Of a DNA stretch of 64,000 nt, positions 8,554 to 16,399 are shown one piece after another (within the stretch, counting starts at the first letter, position 1; every line of letters starts with the position of its first letter). The translations under genes and the position numbers were made by a program. The stretch is from an uncultured Slackia sp. (lineage in GTDB: Bacteria; Actinomycetota; Coriobacteriia; Coriobacteriales; Eggerthellaceae), in the NCBI GenBank assembly GCA_934661005.1, contig CAKUIK010000005.1, positions 1-64,000 on the forward strand. Direction: 5' to 3'. The notes under the pieces were generated by a model. The model made no database searches. It worked only from the letters and a program-made list of their open reading frames with translations, and had not been told where the DNA came from.

Positions 8554-9735
8554 TTATCGGGTCGAGCCTTTGCTCTTGTAGTAGGCAACGGCGATTTGGG
8601 TGCGATTCTTCAAGTTCATTTTCGAGAGAATGCTGCTTATGTTGTTGCGTACGGTGCCTTCGCTCAAGTAGGCGGTTGCTGCGATTTCTCGATTGTCGAG
8701 CCCCTCGGCCACGAGGCGCGCGACTTCGTATTCGCGCTCGGTGAGGCAGGCGAACGGGGTGGGGCGCAACTGTTCGCGCAATGCGGCGTTGCTGGCAAAT
8801 TCGCCTGAATCGCTATCGACTAACGCGCGCCTCGCGCTGCCGCCTAGCTCGTGTCTTATGCCGCCGCTCAGCCCGTGCGTCACTGCGTTGCCGTCCGACG
8901 TTCCCGAGTCGCCGCGGCTGTCCGATGCGTTGTTGCCGTCTGCATCGCCCGTCGCGCCGCCGCGCAGCCTGCCTGTCGCGCCGCTGCCGTCCAAAGTGCC
9001 GCCCATCTCGCCCGAAGCGTTGCCGGTCGCATCGCTCCCGCTCGCATCGCACGATGCGCCGCCTTTGCTGCTTGGCTCGCTCGTCGGGACTGAGCCGTCC
9101 AATGCTTGCGCAGCGGTTTCGAGAACTGGTTTTTGCTCTGCAGCCGCGCCGCCAGCCGCCGCTTCTTTATCGTTTTGGGCCGACATCGTCGGCATCTTGT
9201 CAAGTGAGTCGCGAAGGCTGCGGTTTTTCTTGCGAAGCGAAAGCGCTTGGGACGCCAAGGCGTCGCGCGTGCTTCGGGCGATGCGCTGCCGGGCGAGCGC
9301 CGTGCTCGTGCGGGCGGAAAGAGCACAGGCGGCAATGGTGGCGCAAAGAAGCGATGCGGTGGAAAGCGGAGGCAACGTGGTGTTTGCAAGGCATGCAACA
9401 ATGGCGGCCAAGGCGAGCGCGCCTGAAAATCGCAGGACGTCGCCGCGGTGAATGCACCGCATGCAATCGTAGAAAGCGAGCGGCACGAAGACGAGGGCGG
9501 CGGGAATGAAACATGCCGCCAAACAGTACGCGGAAAAAGCTAGGGTGCCGGAGCGCAATGAAGCGGCCTCGGTGAGGGCCGAGCATGCAAGGGTGACGAG
9601 CATGGCGATTGCGAGCGCGAGCAATCGCGCATCGGGATCGATCGGGTCACTACCAACATGCGCCTCGGCCAAAAAGCAGGCAGCCGTGAGCAGGCAGCTC
9701 GTCAAGACGATTATTTTGTCGAGAAATCTTTCCAT
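8554..9735 (-). CDS. Membrane-anchored LuxR-type regulator with Gly/Ser/Asp linker
   Basis: Predicted transcription factor (393 aa). The N-terminal 150 residues hold about five hydrophobic segments, a short basic helical stretch follows (about 150-190), then a linker of over 100 residues dominated by G, S, D, A and N. The C-terminus is a LuxR/NarL helix-turn-helix domain (last ~65 residues: LTEREYEVARLVAEGLDNRE ... GTVRNNISSILSKMNLKNRT). There is no receiver or autoinducer domain. Start ATG 9735 is chosen because the protein then opens with a membrane segment; the ribosome site is weak. It is divergent from the ABC-exporter operon at 9949, its likely target. Membrane LuxR proteins are common in Eggerthellaceae beside the genes they control. 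Confidence 0.75.
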   Translation of the reverse strand: MERFLDKIIVLTSCLLTAACFLAEAHVGSDPIDPDARLLALAIAMLVTLACSALTEAASLRSGTLAFSAYCLAACFIPAALVFVPLAFYDCMRCIHRGDVLRFSGALALAAIVACLANTTLPPLSTASLLCATIAACALSARTSTALARQRIARSTRDALASQALSLRKKNRSLRDSLDKMPTMSAQNDKEAAAGGAAAEQKPVLETAAQALDGSVPTSEPSSKGGASCDASGSDATGNASGEMGGTLDGSGATGRLRGGATGDADGNNASDSRGDSGTSDGNAVTHGLSGGIRHELGGSARRALVDSDSGEFASNAALREQLRPTPFACLTEREYEVARLVAEGLDNREIAATAYLSEGTVRNNISSILSKMNLKNRTQIAVAYYKSKGSTR

Positions 9736-9837
9736 AGGCGCATAGTAGCAAACCCTTTCGGCGTACGCTCGCCGCAGGATTCCCGTGCATTGAAGAAGAA
9801 TGCCAATCTCGTAATGTACCTGGGAAAATACCACCTC

Positions 9838-9851
9838 GTGACAAATGTCAC
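9838..9851. promoter_or_regulatory. Perfect palindrome GTGACAAATGTCAC (CRP/FNR-like)
   Basis: GTGA-N6-TCAC is the core of CRP/FNR-family operators. It lies in the divergent region between the LuxR gene (9735) and the ABC operon (9949). It could also be the LuxR-type operator; no binding data. Confidence 0.4.
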
Positions 9852-9948
9852 TGGTTTGGAAGCGGCGCTTCGGTCATGATGGACGCAAGGAAAGGCGCTT
9901 CGTTTCGGCTATGCTGGAAGAGGCGCCGCGAAAGAGGAAGGCCATGCA

Positions 9949-10917
9949 ATGAAAGAAAACGAGAGCGCGAATTCGGTGGTCTCTGTACGCAACCTCGTGA
10001 AGCGCTATGGCGATATTCTTGCCTTGGATCACTTTAATCTCGAAATCGGCAAAGGCGAGATTTTCGGCCTATTAGGGCCGAATGGCTGCGGCAAAACGAC
10101 GGCTATCAACTGCATGCTGCAGCTTCTCGTTTACGACAAGGGCGATATCGAGCTGTTCGGCGAAGCGATGAAGCCGACGCGCTACGACCTCAAGCGCCGC
10201 ATCGGCGTTGTTCCTCAGCAGGTGGCCGTATTCGACGAGCTTACTGTTTTCGAAAACATCGATTGCTTTTGCGCGCTGTACGTAAGCGACAAAGCCCGTC
10301 GTCGCGAGCTGGTGGAAGAAGCCCTCGAATTCGTCGGCCTTGAGGATTATCGCAAAATGCGCCCCAAGAAGCTTTCGGGCGGCCTGTTGCGCCGTTTGAA
10401 CATCGCATGCGGCATTGCGCACAAGCCTGAGCTCATCTTTTTCGACGAACCTACGGTGGCGGTCGACCCGCAGAGCCGCAACGCGATTCTCGACGGCATC
10501 GTGCATCTTCGCGACGAGGGCGCTACGGTGGTGTATACGAGCCATTACATGGAAGAAGTCGAGCAAATCTGCAGCCGGATCATGATTATGGATGGCGGCA
10601 AAATCTTGGCGCTCGGCACGGCCGACGAGCTCAAACGCGGCATCGCGGTGGGCGAGAAAATCGTCATTGAACTCCCTGGCGCCGCCGAGGCTCTCGGCAC
10701 CGCAGCGGCTCAGGCTATCGTGGCGCTTCCTCATGTGCTTTCGTGCGAATTCGTGAGCGGCGAGCTTCGCGCGGCGTGCGAGGCGAGCGAGCGAAACTTG
10801 CTCGATGTGTTGGGGGCGCTCAAATCGTTGCACGCCTCGGTCGGGCGCGTGTATTCCGAGCCCCCCACGCTCAACGACGTGTTCCTCGAGATCACCGGCC
10901 GCGAGCTGCGCGATTAG
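9949..10917 (+). CDS. ABC exporter ATP-binding protein
   Basis: Cytoplasmic ATPase (322 aa) of a CcmA/DrrA/NatA-like ABC-2 exporter. Walker A GLLGPNGCGKTTA is at about residues 40-52, the Q-loop at VVPQQ, signature LSGGLLRRLNIA at about 144-155, Walker B LIFFDEPTVAVDP, and the H-loop at TSHYMEE. The signature has LLRR where LSGGQ/MKRR is usual. The C-terminal ~100 residues resemble the DrrA-type regulatory extension. The ATG follows GAGGAAGG. First gene of a three-gene operon with two ABC-2 permeases (9-base gap to the next). Likely role: export of a lipid, peptide or drug; the substrate cannot be read. Confidence 0.9.
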   Translation: MKENESANSVVSVRNLVKRYGDILALDHFNLEIGKGEIFGLLGPNGCGKTTAINCMLQLLVYDKGDIELFGEAMKPTRYDLKRRIGVVPQQVAVFDELTVFENIDCFCALYVSDKARRRELVEEALEFVGLEDYRKMRPKKLSGGLLRRLNIACGIAHKPELIFFDEPTVAVDPQSRNAILDGIVHLRDEGATVVYTSHYMEEVEQICSRIMIMDGGKILALGTADELKRGIAVGEKIVIELPGAAEALGTAAAQAIVALPHVLSCEFVSGELRAACEASERNLLDVLGALKSLHASVGRVYSEPPTLNDVFLEITGRELRD

Positions 10918-10926
10918 GAGGCGGCC

Positions 10927-12168
10927 ATGGGAGTTTTGTTTGCGCATACCGTGCGCATGCTCATAAGGCAGCGCGATGTGCTCATTTGGGTCGTTTTGTT
11001 TCCGCTGGCGCTCGCCACGCTTTTCCACGTGATGCTCTCGAACATCGACGAAAGCTATCGCGTCGATCCGGTGAGCTGCGTGGTGGTTGCCGATGACAAC
11101 TTCAACTCGGACCAGGCGATGTTCTTTCGCGAAATGCTCGATGAGGTATCGGCGCCGGGAGATGGCCGGGTGCTCAGCGTCACGAAGGTCGCAACGCTTG
11201 AAGAGGGGCGCGATGCGGTGGTTTCGGGCGACGCGGCGGCGTGCATTACCGTGGACGAAGAAGGCCTGCCAAGCATGCACGTGTCTCCGCTTGCCGCGAG
11301 CCTTACGGAGGACTCGATCGACCAAAGCGTCGTGCGCGCGGTTCTCGATCAATATCGTCAGATTTATGCGGAAATGAAGCAAACGTTTCTGGCCCGCCCC
11401 TCTGCGCAAGAGATGCAGGCTCCTCCAAGCCAGAGCGAGCTTGAGGAGTTTGCCCATTCGGCTGACATGAACGAGGCAGCTTCGGCGTTCATGTCGAATG
11501 CTGTGAAAACCCAGCAGGTCGACGTGCTCCGTGTGCAGTCAAGCAGCACGGTGCGTTACTACTATGCCCTTATGGGGTTCGCGGCGCTCATGTCCATTAC
11601 CGTGTCGATCAACGCGGTGTCTGCCGCGCGCGCGAACACGTCGGCGGTCGGTGCTCGCCGGCAAATTTCAGGCGTTTCTCCTGCACGGCAAATGGCGGTC
11701 GCCATGGCAGCGAGCTTCGTCACCGTGTTCTTCTGCCTGCTTCTGGCGTTTGTCTATATGCGCTTTGCGCTCGGCGTAGAATTCGGCGGGCGTGATGGCC
11801 TCGCAATGCTGGCGCTTGCGGCATGCTCGCTCATGTCGACGACTTTGGGCGCGGCGATCGGTGCCATTCCGAAAATACCCACGCCTGGGAAAACGGGCAT
11901 CGCGACGGGCATTACGTGCTTCTGCGCACTTTTCGCTGGCTTGTATGGCGAGCCCTCTATGCAGCTTGCCGACCAGGTGTCGCAAAGCGCCCCCTGGGCT
12001 GTGCTTTTCAATCCGGCGGCGCAGGCGGCAAACGCGTTTTACGATTTGACCTATTACGATTCGCTCGCTCCGTTTTTTGCGACGCTGGGCGTGCTGGCAG
12101 CGATGGCTGCGGTGTTCTTCGTGGTAGCGGCTTTGCTTATGAGGAGGCAGAATTATGAACGTCTTTAA
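10927..12168 (+). CDS. ABC-2 family permease, first subunit
   Basis: Membrane permease (413 aa) partnered with the preceding ATPase. One N-terminal span (about 17-40, VLIWVVLFPLALATLFHVML) is followed by a large extracytoplasmic domain (about 45-205) and five or six C-terminal spans from about 208 (YYYALMGFAALMSITVSI) to the end, matching the ABC2_membrane_3 layout. Start ATG follows AGGAGGC. The 3' end overlaps the next permease gene by 14 bases, so the two are co-translated and probably form a heterodimeric channel. Confidence 0.85.
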   Translation: MGVLFAHTVRMLIRQRDVLIWVVLFPLALATLFHVMLSNIDESYRVDPVSCVVVADDNFNSDQAMFFREMLDEVSAPGDGRVLSVTKVATLEEGRDAVVSGDAAACITVDEEGLPSMHVSPLAASLTEDSIDQSVVRAVLDQYRQIYAEMKQTFLARPSAQEMQAPPSQSELEEFAHSADMNEAASAFMSNAVKTQQVDVLRVQSSSTVRYYYALMGFAALMSITVSINAVSAARANTSAVGARRQISGVSPARQMAVAMAASFVTVFFCLLLAFVYMRFALGVEFGGRDGLAMLALAACSLMSTTLGAAIGAIPKIPTPGKTGIATGITCFCALFAGLYGEPSMQLADQVSQSAPWAVLFNPAAQAANAFYDLTYYDSLAPFFATLGVLAAMAAVFFVVAALLMRRQNYERL

Positions 12169-13345
12169 GCTTGCCGTCACGATAATTACTCGGCATTGGA
12201 GCTATTTGCTCATATATACGCTTGCTTTGGGAGGCATGGCGATTCTTGGTTCGGGCGCCATCGAAACGCCCCAGGCGAGTGAGTTTTCCAGCGATACTCC
12301 CAAGGTCGCGGTTATCGACCGCGATGGCAGCGAGATATCGAACTCGCTTAAAGATTTCGCTCTTAAAGATGCCGTCGAGGTGAGCGTGGACGATTCCACG
12401 TTCACCCTGCAAGACGCGGCGGCGAAAGACCTCGCGAGCTATGTGCTTATTGTTCCCGAAGGCTTTCAGGAAAACCTTATGAATGCGGCGCGCAACGGCG
12501 ATGAGGCTCCGGCGCTTGAAACCGTGGTGAGCTACCAGGGCGCGCGCGGGGCGCTTATGGACCAGCGGGTGAAGGCGTATGTGCAGTCGCTGTATGGCTT
12601 CGCGTCGGTCGATGCCTCGGCCAGCGCAAGCGATGTGGCGAGCAGCGCGACCGACGCGTGCAGCAACGAAACGCCCGTGGAGTTTTTTGGCGTTGACTCT
12701 GAGGGTCTTTCGGTGAAGTACATCAACTTTGCCGCCTTTTCGGCATACGCGCTGTTCACTTCGTCGGCGATTTTCATTGCGGTCGGCTTGGCATCGCTGC
12801 GCAAGACCGAAATGCGCCGCCGCCTCATAGTAGGTCCTGTGCGCAGTGAAAGCTACGGCATGCAGGTGGGGCTCGCGTGCGTTTTTGCCTCGGTGATTAT
12901 TTGGGCGGTTATTGCCGCGGCGGGCCTTGTGGCATTCAGGCCTCTTTCTTCTGGGGCGACGTTCGCTTCTGTTGCAGTTGTTGTGCTCGGCCAGCTTGGT
13001 GTGGCCCTTATTGGCGCGGCGGTTGGCTTTTTGTTGTGGCAGCTCGGAGCGAGCGAAAGCGTTGCCAATGGTGCCGGCAATATCATCGGTTTGGCGTGCA
13101 GCTTCTTCAGCGGCGCGTGGATTCCTCTTTCGGTTGTGGGCGAAGGGGTGCGCATGGCTGCGGCGTTCACGCCGTTTTACTGGGCGACCAATGCCATGCT
13201 CGAGGTGTCGCAGGCGCCCCAAATTACTTCGAGCTTGGTGTTTCAGGCGGTCGGGGAGGTCGGCGTTACCTTTTTATGGGCGCTCGTAATCGCGATTATC
13301 GCTGTTGCCATTGGCCGTGTGCGTCTGCGCGAGCGTGGTGCCTAG
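12155..13345 (+). CDS. ABC-2 family permease, second subunit
   Basis: Second permease (396 aa) with the same plan as its upstream neighbour: span at about 12-30, extracytoplasmic domain about 35-190, then six hydrophobic segments from about 190 onward, including SFFSGAWIPLSVVGEGVRMA near the end, typical of ABC-2 permeases. ATG follows GAGGAGGCAG, which lies inside the upstream gene. Last gene of the operon. No obvious terminator immediately follows; a strong hairpin is found about 350 bases downstream. Confidence 0.85.
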   Translation: MNVFKLAVTIITRHWSYLLIYTLALGGMAILGSGAIETPQASEFSSDTPKVAVIDRDGSEISNSLKDFALKDAVEVSVDDSTFTLQDAAAKDLASYVLIVPEGFQENLMNAARNGDEAPALETVVSYQGARGALMDQRVKAYVQSLYGFASVDASASASDVASSATDACSNETPVEFFGVDSEGLSVKYINFAAFSAYALFTSSAIFIAVGLASLRKTEMRRRLIVGPVRSESYGMQVGLACVFASVIIWAVIAAAGLVAFRPLSSGATFASVAVVVLGQLGVALIGAAVGFLLWQLGASESVANGAGNIIGLACSFFSGAWIPLSVVGEGVRMAAAFTPFYWATNAMLEVSQAPQITSSLVFQAVGEVGVTFLWALVIAIIAVAIGRVRLRERGA

Positions 13346-13796
13346 GGAAAAGGCCGATTGGGACGCACATAGTGAAATGCCGGTCGAGGCGTGCATGGAA
13401 GCGCCAACTACAGCGTATGGAGAAGCGCCGTTCGAGGCATTTGGCGACGCTCCGAATGCACGCATGGGGAAATGTCGTCTCCGGCCCGGTTTGGCTCATG
13501 GGTTTTCCGGCGGTCGTTACTCGAGCTCGCAATCGAGCCTCGTTCGAAAGCCCTTGCCGGCTAGCCTCGACGGCATTCGCGCTTGCGCGACTGTCTCGAT
13601 GGGCTTCCGAATTTGTTCAAAAAGGCCCTCGAATGTGGCATGCGGGGCCGCATCTTCGCATGCTTCTCCTGCACCATTTCTGTGTAAACAGGAAAACCCC
13701 TGGTCGCTGCGTGGTGCAACCAGGGGTTTCCTGCTTTCATCGTGGTGCAAAGCCACATTCGAGGTGCGTTTTGCGCATTACGAAATGCTTCGCGCG
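13346..13796. repeat. Intergenic region with inverted-repeat element, copy 2 (arms 13611-13640 and 13746-13776)
   Basis: 451-base gap without a supportable gene. Left arm TTTGTTCAAAAAGGCC plus CTCGAATGTGGCA; the right arm is an inverse copy (GCCACATTCGAGG, then CGTTTTGCGCA). The arms match those of copy 1 at 8346-8515. A bidirectional terminator lies between them. The first ~200 bases hold Glu/Ala/Pro-like low-complexity open frames on both strands, with no ribosome site. Confidence 0.55.
13691..13729. terminator. Bidirectional terminator between convergent ABC and DUF5692 genes
   Basis: AAAACCCCTGGT and ACCAGGGGTTT form a 10-11 bp stem around CGCTGCGTGGTGCA. It sits between the plus-strand ABC operon and the minus-strand DUF5692 gene. 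Confidence 0.75.
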
Positions 13797-14780
13797 TTAC
13801 GCGGCGTTCTCCTCGCGCAGCATGGCCTGCTCGTAATCGCGCGTGCCCTTGAACACTTCGTGGGTGTAGGGGTTCACGCCGAGCTTCTTGGCGCGGTAGA
13901 TCACGTAGCCCACGGCGGCGATATTGGCGACAAGGGCGAGAATCGAGACAACCAGGTTCACGTCGGGGTTGTTCACCGACTGCACCGCGAAAATGGAGCT
14001 GTCTGCGAACATGGGAACCACCTGGCAGAACATGCACCACAGGCTCAGCGTGTAAGCGCGGTTCTGAATCCAGCCGCCCTTGTTCCAGAAGAAGTTGGCA
14101 ACGGTGGGGGCGAGCAGCAGCGCCAGGCCGCAGTACCAAGAGTGGGTGGGCAGGCAGTTGTAGGTGTAGCAGAAGTTCCAAATGTCGTAGCTCAGAATGA
14201 AGACCCACGTCATGTCGGGCCACAGCATGTCCTGCTTCTTCTTGGACACGTAGATGCCCCACCAGCCGGTCATGACGAAGATGTTCAGAAGGCCGGCAGC
14301 GCCGTTGAACACGTTGTGCCAGCCACCGTACAGCGTGACGCCCTCGCTGGAAACCCAGGTGGTGCCGAAGGCGCGCACGGCGCTTTCGAAGTCGCTCACC
14401 ACGGCGATCAGAATATTAATGGCCACAATGATGAACGGGAAGCACTTGAACCATTCGGCCTTGCCGAGCGATCCCCAGTGGTACTTCAGAATAAGGAAGC
14501 CGATGCAGCCCGCGGTTGCGGCGTAGAGCTTGGCGTAATGGAACCAGCTGTTCATGTAGAGATACGTCGGGTTGTTAAGGGCCCATTCGGCGCCCGCTGC
14601 GGCTCCTGCGTAAATCGCGATGAAGTACACGGTGAGAATTCCGGGGATTACCAGAAAGCACGTGATGCCGCCGATTTTCGTGCGTCGCGCGATTTCATTG
14701 AACCCAATGAGCGCCAGAAATACGATGATCCATCCAATCCATTGATATACGGCGGTATCGCCATAGACGTCAAACAGCAT
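13797..14780 (-). CDS. DUF5692-like multi-span membrane protein
   Basis: Integral membrane protein (327 aa) with about nine hydrophobic segments and an unusually Trp/Tyr/Asn-rich sequence (WHNVFNGAAGLLNIF, LSYDIWNFCYTYNCLPTHSWY, FFWNKGGWIQNR). I recognise it as resembling the DUF5692 family, whose function is unknown. The ATG at 14780 follows AAAGGGGGC; upstream in-frame residues are not membrane-like. Monocistronic, with a shared terminator downstream. The conserved polar/aromatic residues inside the spans could suit a transporter or enzyme in the membrane (inference). It neighbours a TetR-controlled flavoprotein reductase operon, but nothing shows a functional link. Confidence 0.7.
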   Translation of the reverse strand: MLFDVYGDTAVYQWIGWIIVFLALIGFNEIARRTKIGGITCFLVIPGILTVYFIAIYAGAAAGAEWALNNPTYLYMNSWFHYAKLYAATAGCIGFLILKYHWGSLGKAEWFKCFPFIIVAINILIAVVSDFESAVRAFGTTWVSSEGVTLYGGWHNVFNGAAGLLNIFVMTGWWGIYVSKKKQDMLWPDMTWVFILSYDIWNFCYTYNCLPTHSWYCGLALLLAPTVANFFWNKGGWIQNRAYTLSLWCMFCQVVPMFADSSIFAVQSVNNPDVNLVVSILALVANIAAVGYVIYRAKKLGVNPYTHEVFKGTRDYEQAMLREENAA

Positions 14781-15018
14781 TGGATGCCCCCTTTCTTTGT
14801 TGCGCTGGCTTGCGGCCCGCGCACCCTGTGCCGCTGCGGACAATTCTGTCGGATCTCGGTTCTTGCGCGTACGGCTTATCGCGCGTAGAGTCGCGCGCCT
14901 TCGTACGACCGCCTTGAGCTGCTCGCCAGAATTGTCCTCGCTAGCATTCTTTAGATCTGCGGGCCGAAAAGTCTTCCCATGTCCTCGAAGCCCGTAGGTC
15001 CCCTCTATCCCCTCGGCT

Positions 15019-15609
15019 CTATGCCGTATGGTGGCTTTGTTCGCGCTCTCGCTCGAAATGAAGCGTTTGGGCGATGATATCTTTCAGTACGTCGTCGCTG
15101 ACTTCGGGATGCAGGCGCAGGTAACCGACAATGCCCAATATGAGCATGTAGAACGTTTCGTATACGTGGTTGATGCGCACTTCATGCAGGCGTCCGAAAT
15201 CGGCCACGGTGGTTTCAACGATATAGCTCGCCGAGGCATCGGCGACGCGATTGATGAATTGCAGATAGAGTGAAGCGTTTTCGTGCGTGGCGAGCGCCCG
15301 GCGAAATGGCTTGTGCGCTGCGTCGTTGTCGAAAAGCTGGTCGCGAATAAGTGCCACGATGGTGTCGAGCGCGCCTTCGATGTCGCCTTCAACGCGCTGG
15401 GCATTCCATTCCTTCAGGCTTGCGATGAATTCGTCCACATACGTGTCGAGCACGGCGGCGACGAGATCTTCCTTGCTGGGGAAGTAGTGGTAAAACAGCG
15501 TGCGCGCCACATTCATGCGCTCGGTGATCGCCGCGACCGATGTTTTCGCGAGGCCGCGCTCTTCGATGAGCTCACGCGCGCATTGAATGATTTCAAGCTT
15601 GCGATCCAT
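15019..15609 (-). CDS. TetR-family regulator, divergent from the flavoprotein operon
   Basis: TetR/AcrR-type repressor (196 aa). The N-terminal helix-turn-helix is clear: IIQCARELIEERGLAKTSVA, then AITERMNVARTLFYHYFPSK (about residues 5-50), followed by an all-helical ligand/dimer domain without recognisable specificity. The ATG at 15609 follows AAGGAGAAGG; the longer open frame to 15711 is rejected. The divergent spacer carries three TTGAC/GTCAA half-sites, so it probably represses itself and the FMN-lipoprotein/FAD-reductase operon, with the reductase's substrate as a plausible inducer (inference). Confidence 0.87.
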   Translation of the reverse strand: MDRKLEIIQCARELIEERGLAKTSVAAITERMNVARTLFYHYFPSKEDLVAAVLDTYVDEFIASLKEWNAQRVEGDIEGALDTIVALIRDQLFDNDAAHKPFRRALATHENASLYLQFINRVADASASYIVETTVADFGRLHEVRINHVYETFYMLILGIVGYLRLHPEVSDDVLKDIIAQTLHFEREREQSHHTA

Positions 15610-15690
15610 GCCTTCTCCTTCCCCTAAAGATGAGGCTGTCGGAATTACCGCTTCACGATGTCCACACAATACGACGCATGTTAACACAGT

Positions 15691-15720
15691 GTCAATGTAC
15701 AGAATTGACAAAGCGTCAAT
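15691..15720. promoter_or_regulatory. Candidate TetR operator: three TTGAC/GTCAA half-sites
   Basis: GTCAAT (15691-15696), ATTGAC (15704-15709) and GTCAAT (15715-15720) form two overlapping palindromes, the tighter being TTGACAAAGCGTCAA. They lie between the TetR gene and the reductase operon; a TATAGT -10-like hexamer at 15769-15774 may serve the operon. Confidence 0.55.
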
Positions 15721-15857
15721 CTTAAAAACCTTCTCAAGCAGGGGCTATCAAGATTTTATGAAGTGTGCTATAGTGCGTTAAAAGTTCATCGACGCAACAA
15801 AAAAAGAAATTCGATGAAGTAATGAATGGGGATTCAAACATAAGGGAAGGGGTACCG

Positions 15858-16397
15858 ATGCGAACGAATACTGCAAAGGGAACTCGCGCGTTTGTCGCAT
15901 GCGGCGCATGCGCGCTTGCCGTTGCCATGACGGGCTGCGGTGCGTCGTTCGAGGGGTCCGGCAGCAAGGATGCGGCAAGCGCCGAGCAGCTCGCTATGCA
16001 TGCCGATGATCCGTGGGCCGTTGAAGTGGGCGCGAGCGCGAAGGCGCAAAGCGATTTCACGCTGACCGATGGCGTGTACACCGGCAAAGGCCTGGGAATG
16101 GACGGCCTTATCACGGTGACGCTCGTGGTGCAAGACAACCATATTAACTGCGTCGAGGTGACCCAGGAAGGCGAAACGCAAAGCGTGGGCGGCTTCGAGG
16201 CCATTCGCGACGGCAAGTACGCCGCGATGATTGACGCTGAGCAGGGTCCCGATATCGATTGCATTTCGGGCGCGACTATCACCACCGCCGGCGTGCGTCA
16301 GGCCACAACCGACGCCCTTATTCAGGCGGGTGCTGACTTGCAATCCGTTGAAGTTGGCGGCGGTACCACCATCGACAAAGTGCAGAAGGGGGAATAG
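15858..16397 (+). CDS. FMN-binding domain lipoprotein
   Basis: Exported electron carrier (179 aa). An N-terminal signal peptide ends in the lipobox AMTGC (Cys27), so the protein is predicted to be membrane-anchored outside the cytoplasm. The FMN-binding domain (about 70-165) ends in the flavinylation motif S137-G-A-T140, where ApbE attaches FMN covalently to the threonine; no apbE is in this window. Start ATG follows AAGGGAAGGGG. It sits 2 bases before the FAD reductase gene, so it probably hands electrons to that subunit, as the N-terminal FMN domain does in one-piece fumarate or urocanate reductases. Confidence 0.9.
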   Translation: MRTNTAKGTRAFVACGACALAVAMTGCGASFEGSGSKDAASAEQLAMHADDPWAVEVGASAKAQSDFTLTDGVYTGKGLGMDGLITVTLVVQDNHINCVEVTQEGETQSVGGFEAIRDGKYAAMIDAEQGPDIDCISGATITTAGVRQATTDALIQAGADLQSVEVGGGTTIDKVQKGE

Positions 16398-16399
16398 CC

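Noticed and set aside
13379..13470. Tandem peptide repeat gene (EAP/GAS-like repeats on either strand)
   Set aside because: Repeats are short and imperfect, no start with a ribosome site, and both strands look equally low-complexity.
13305..14888. Long plus-strand open frame across the ABC/DUF5692 gap
   Set aside because: Mostly antisense to the DUF5692-like gene; the intergenic part has no ribosome site and encodes low-complexity sequence.
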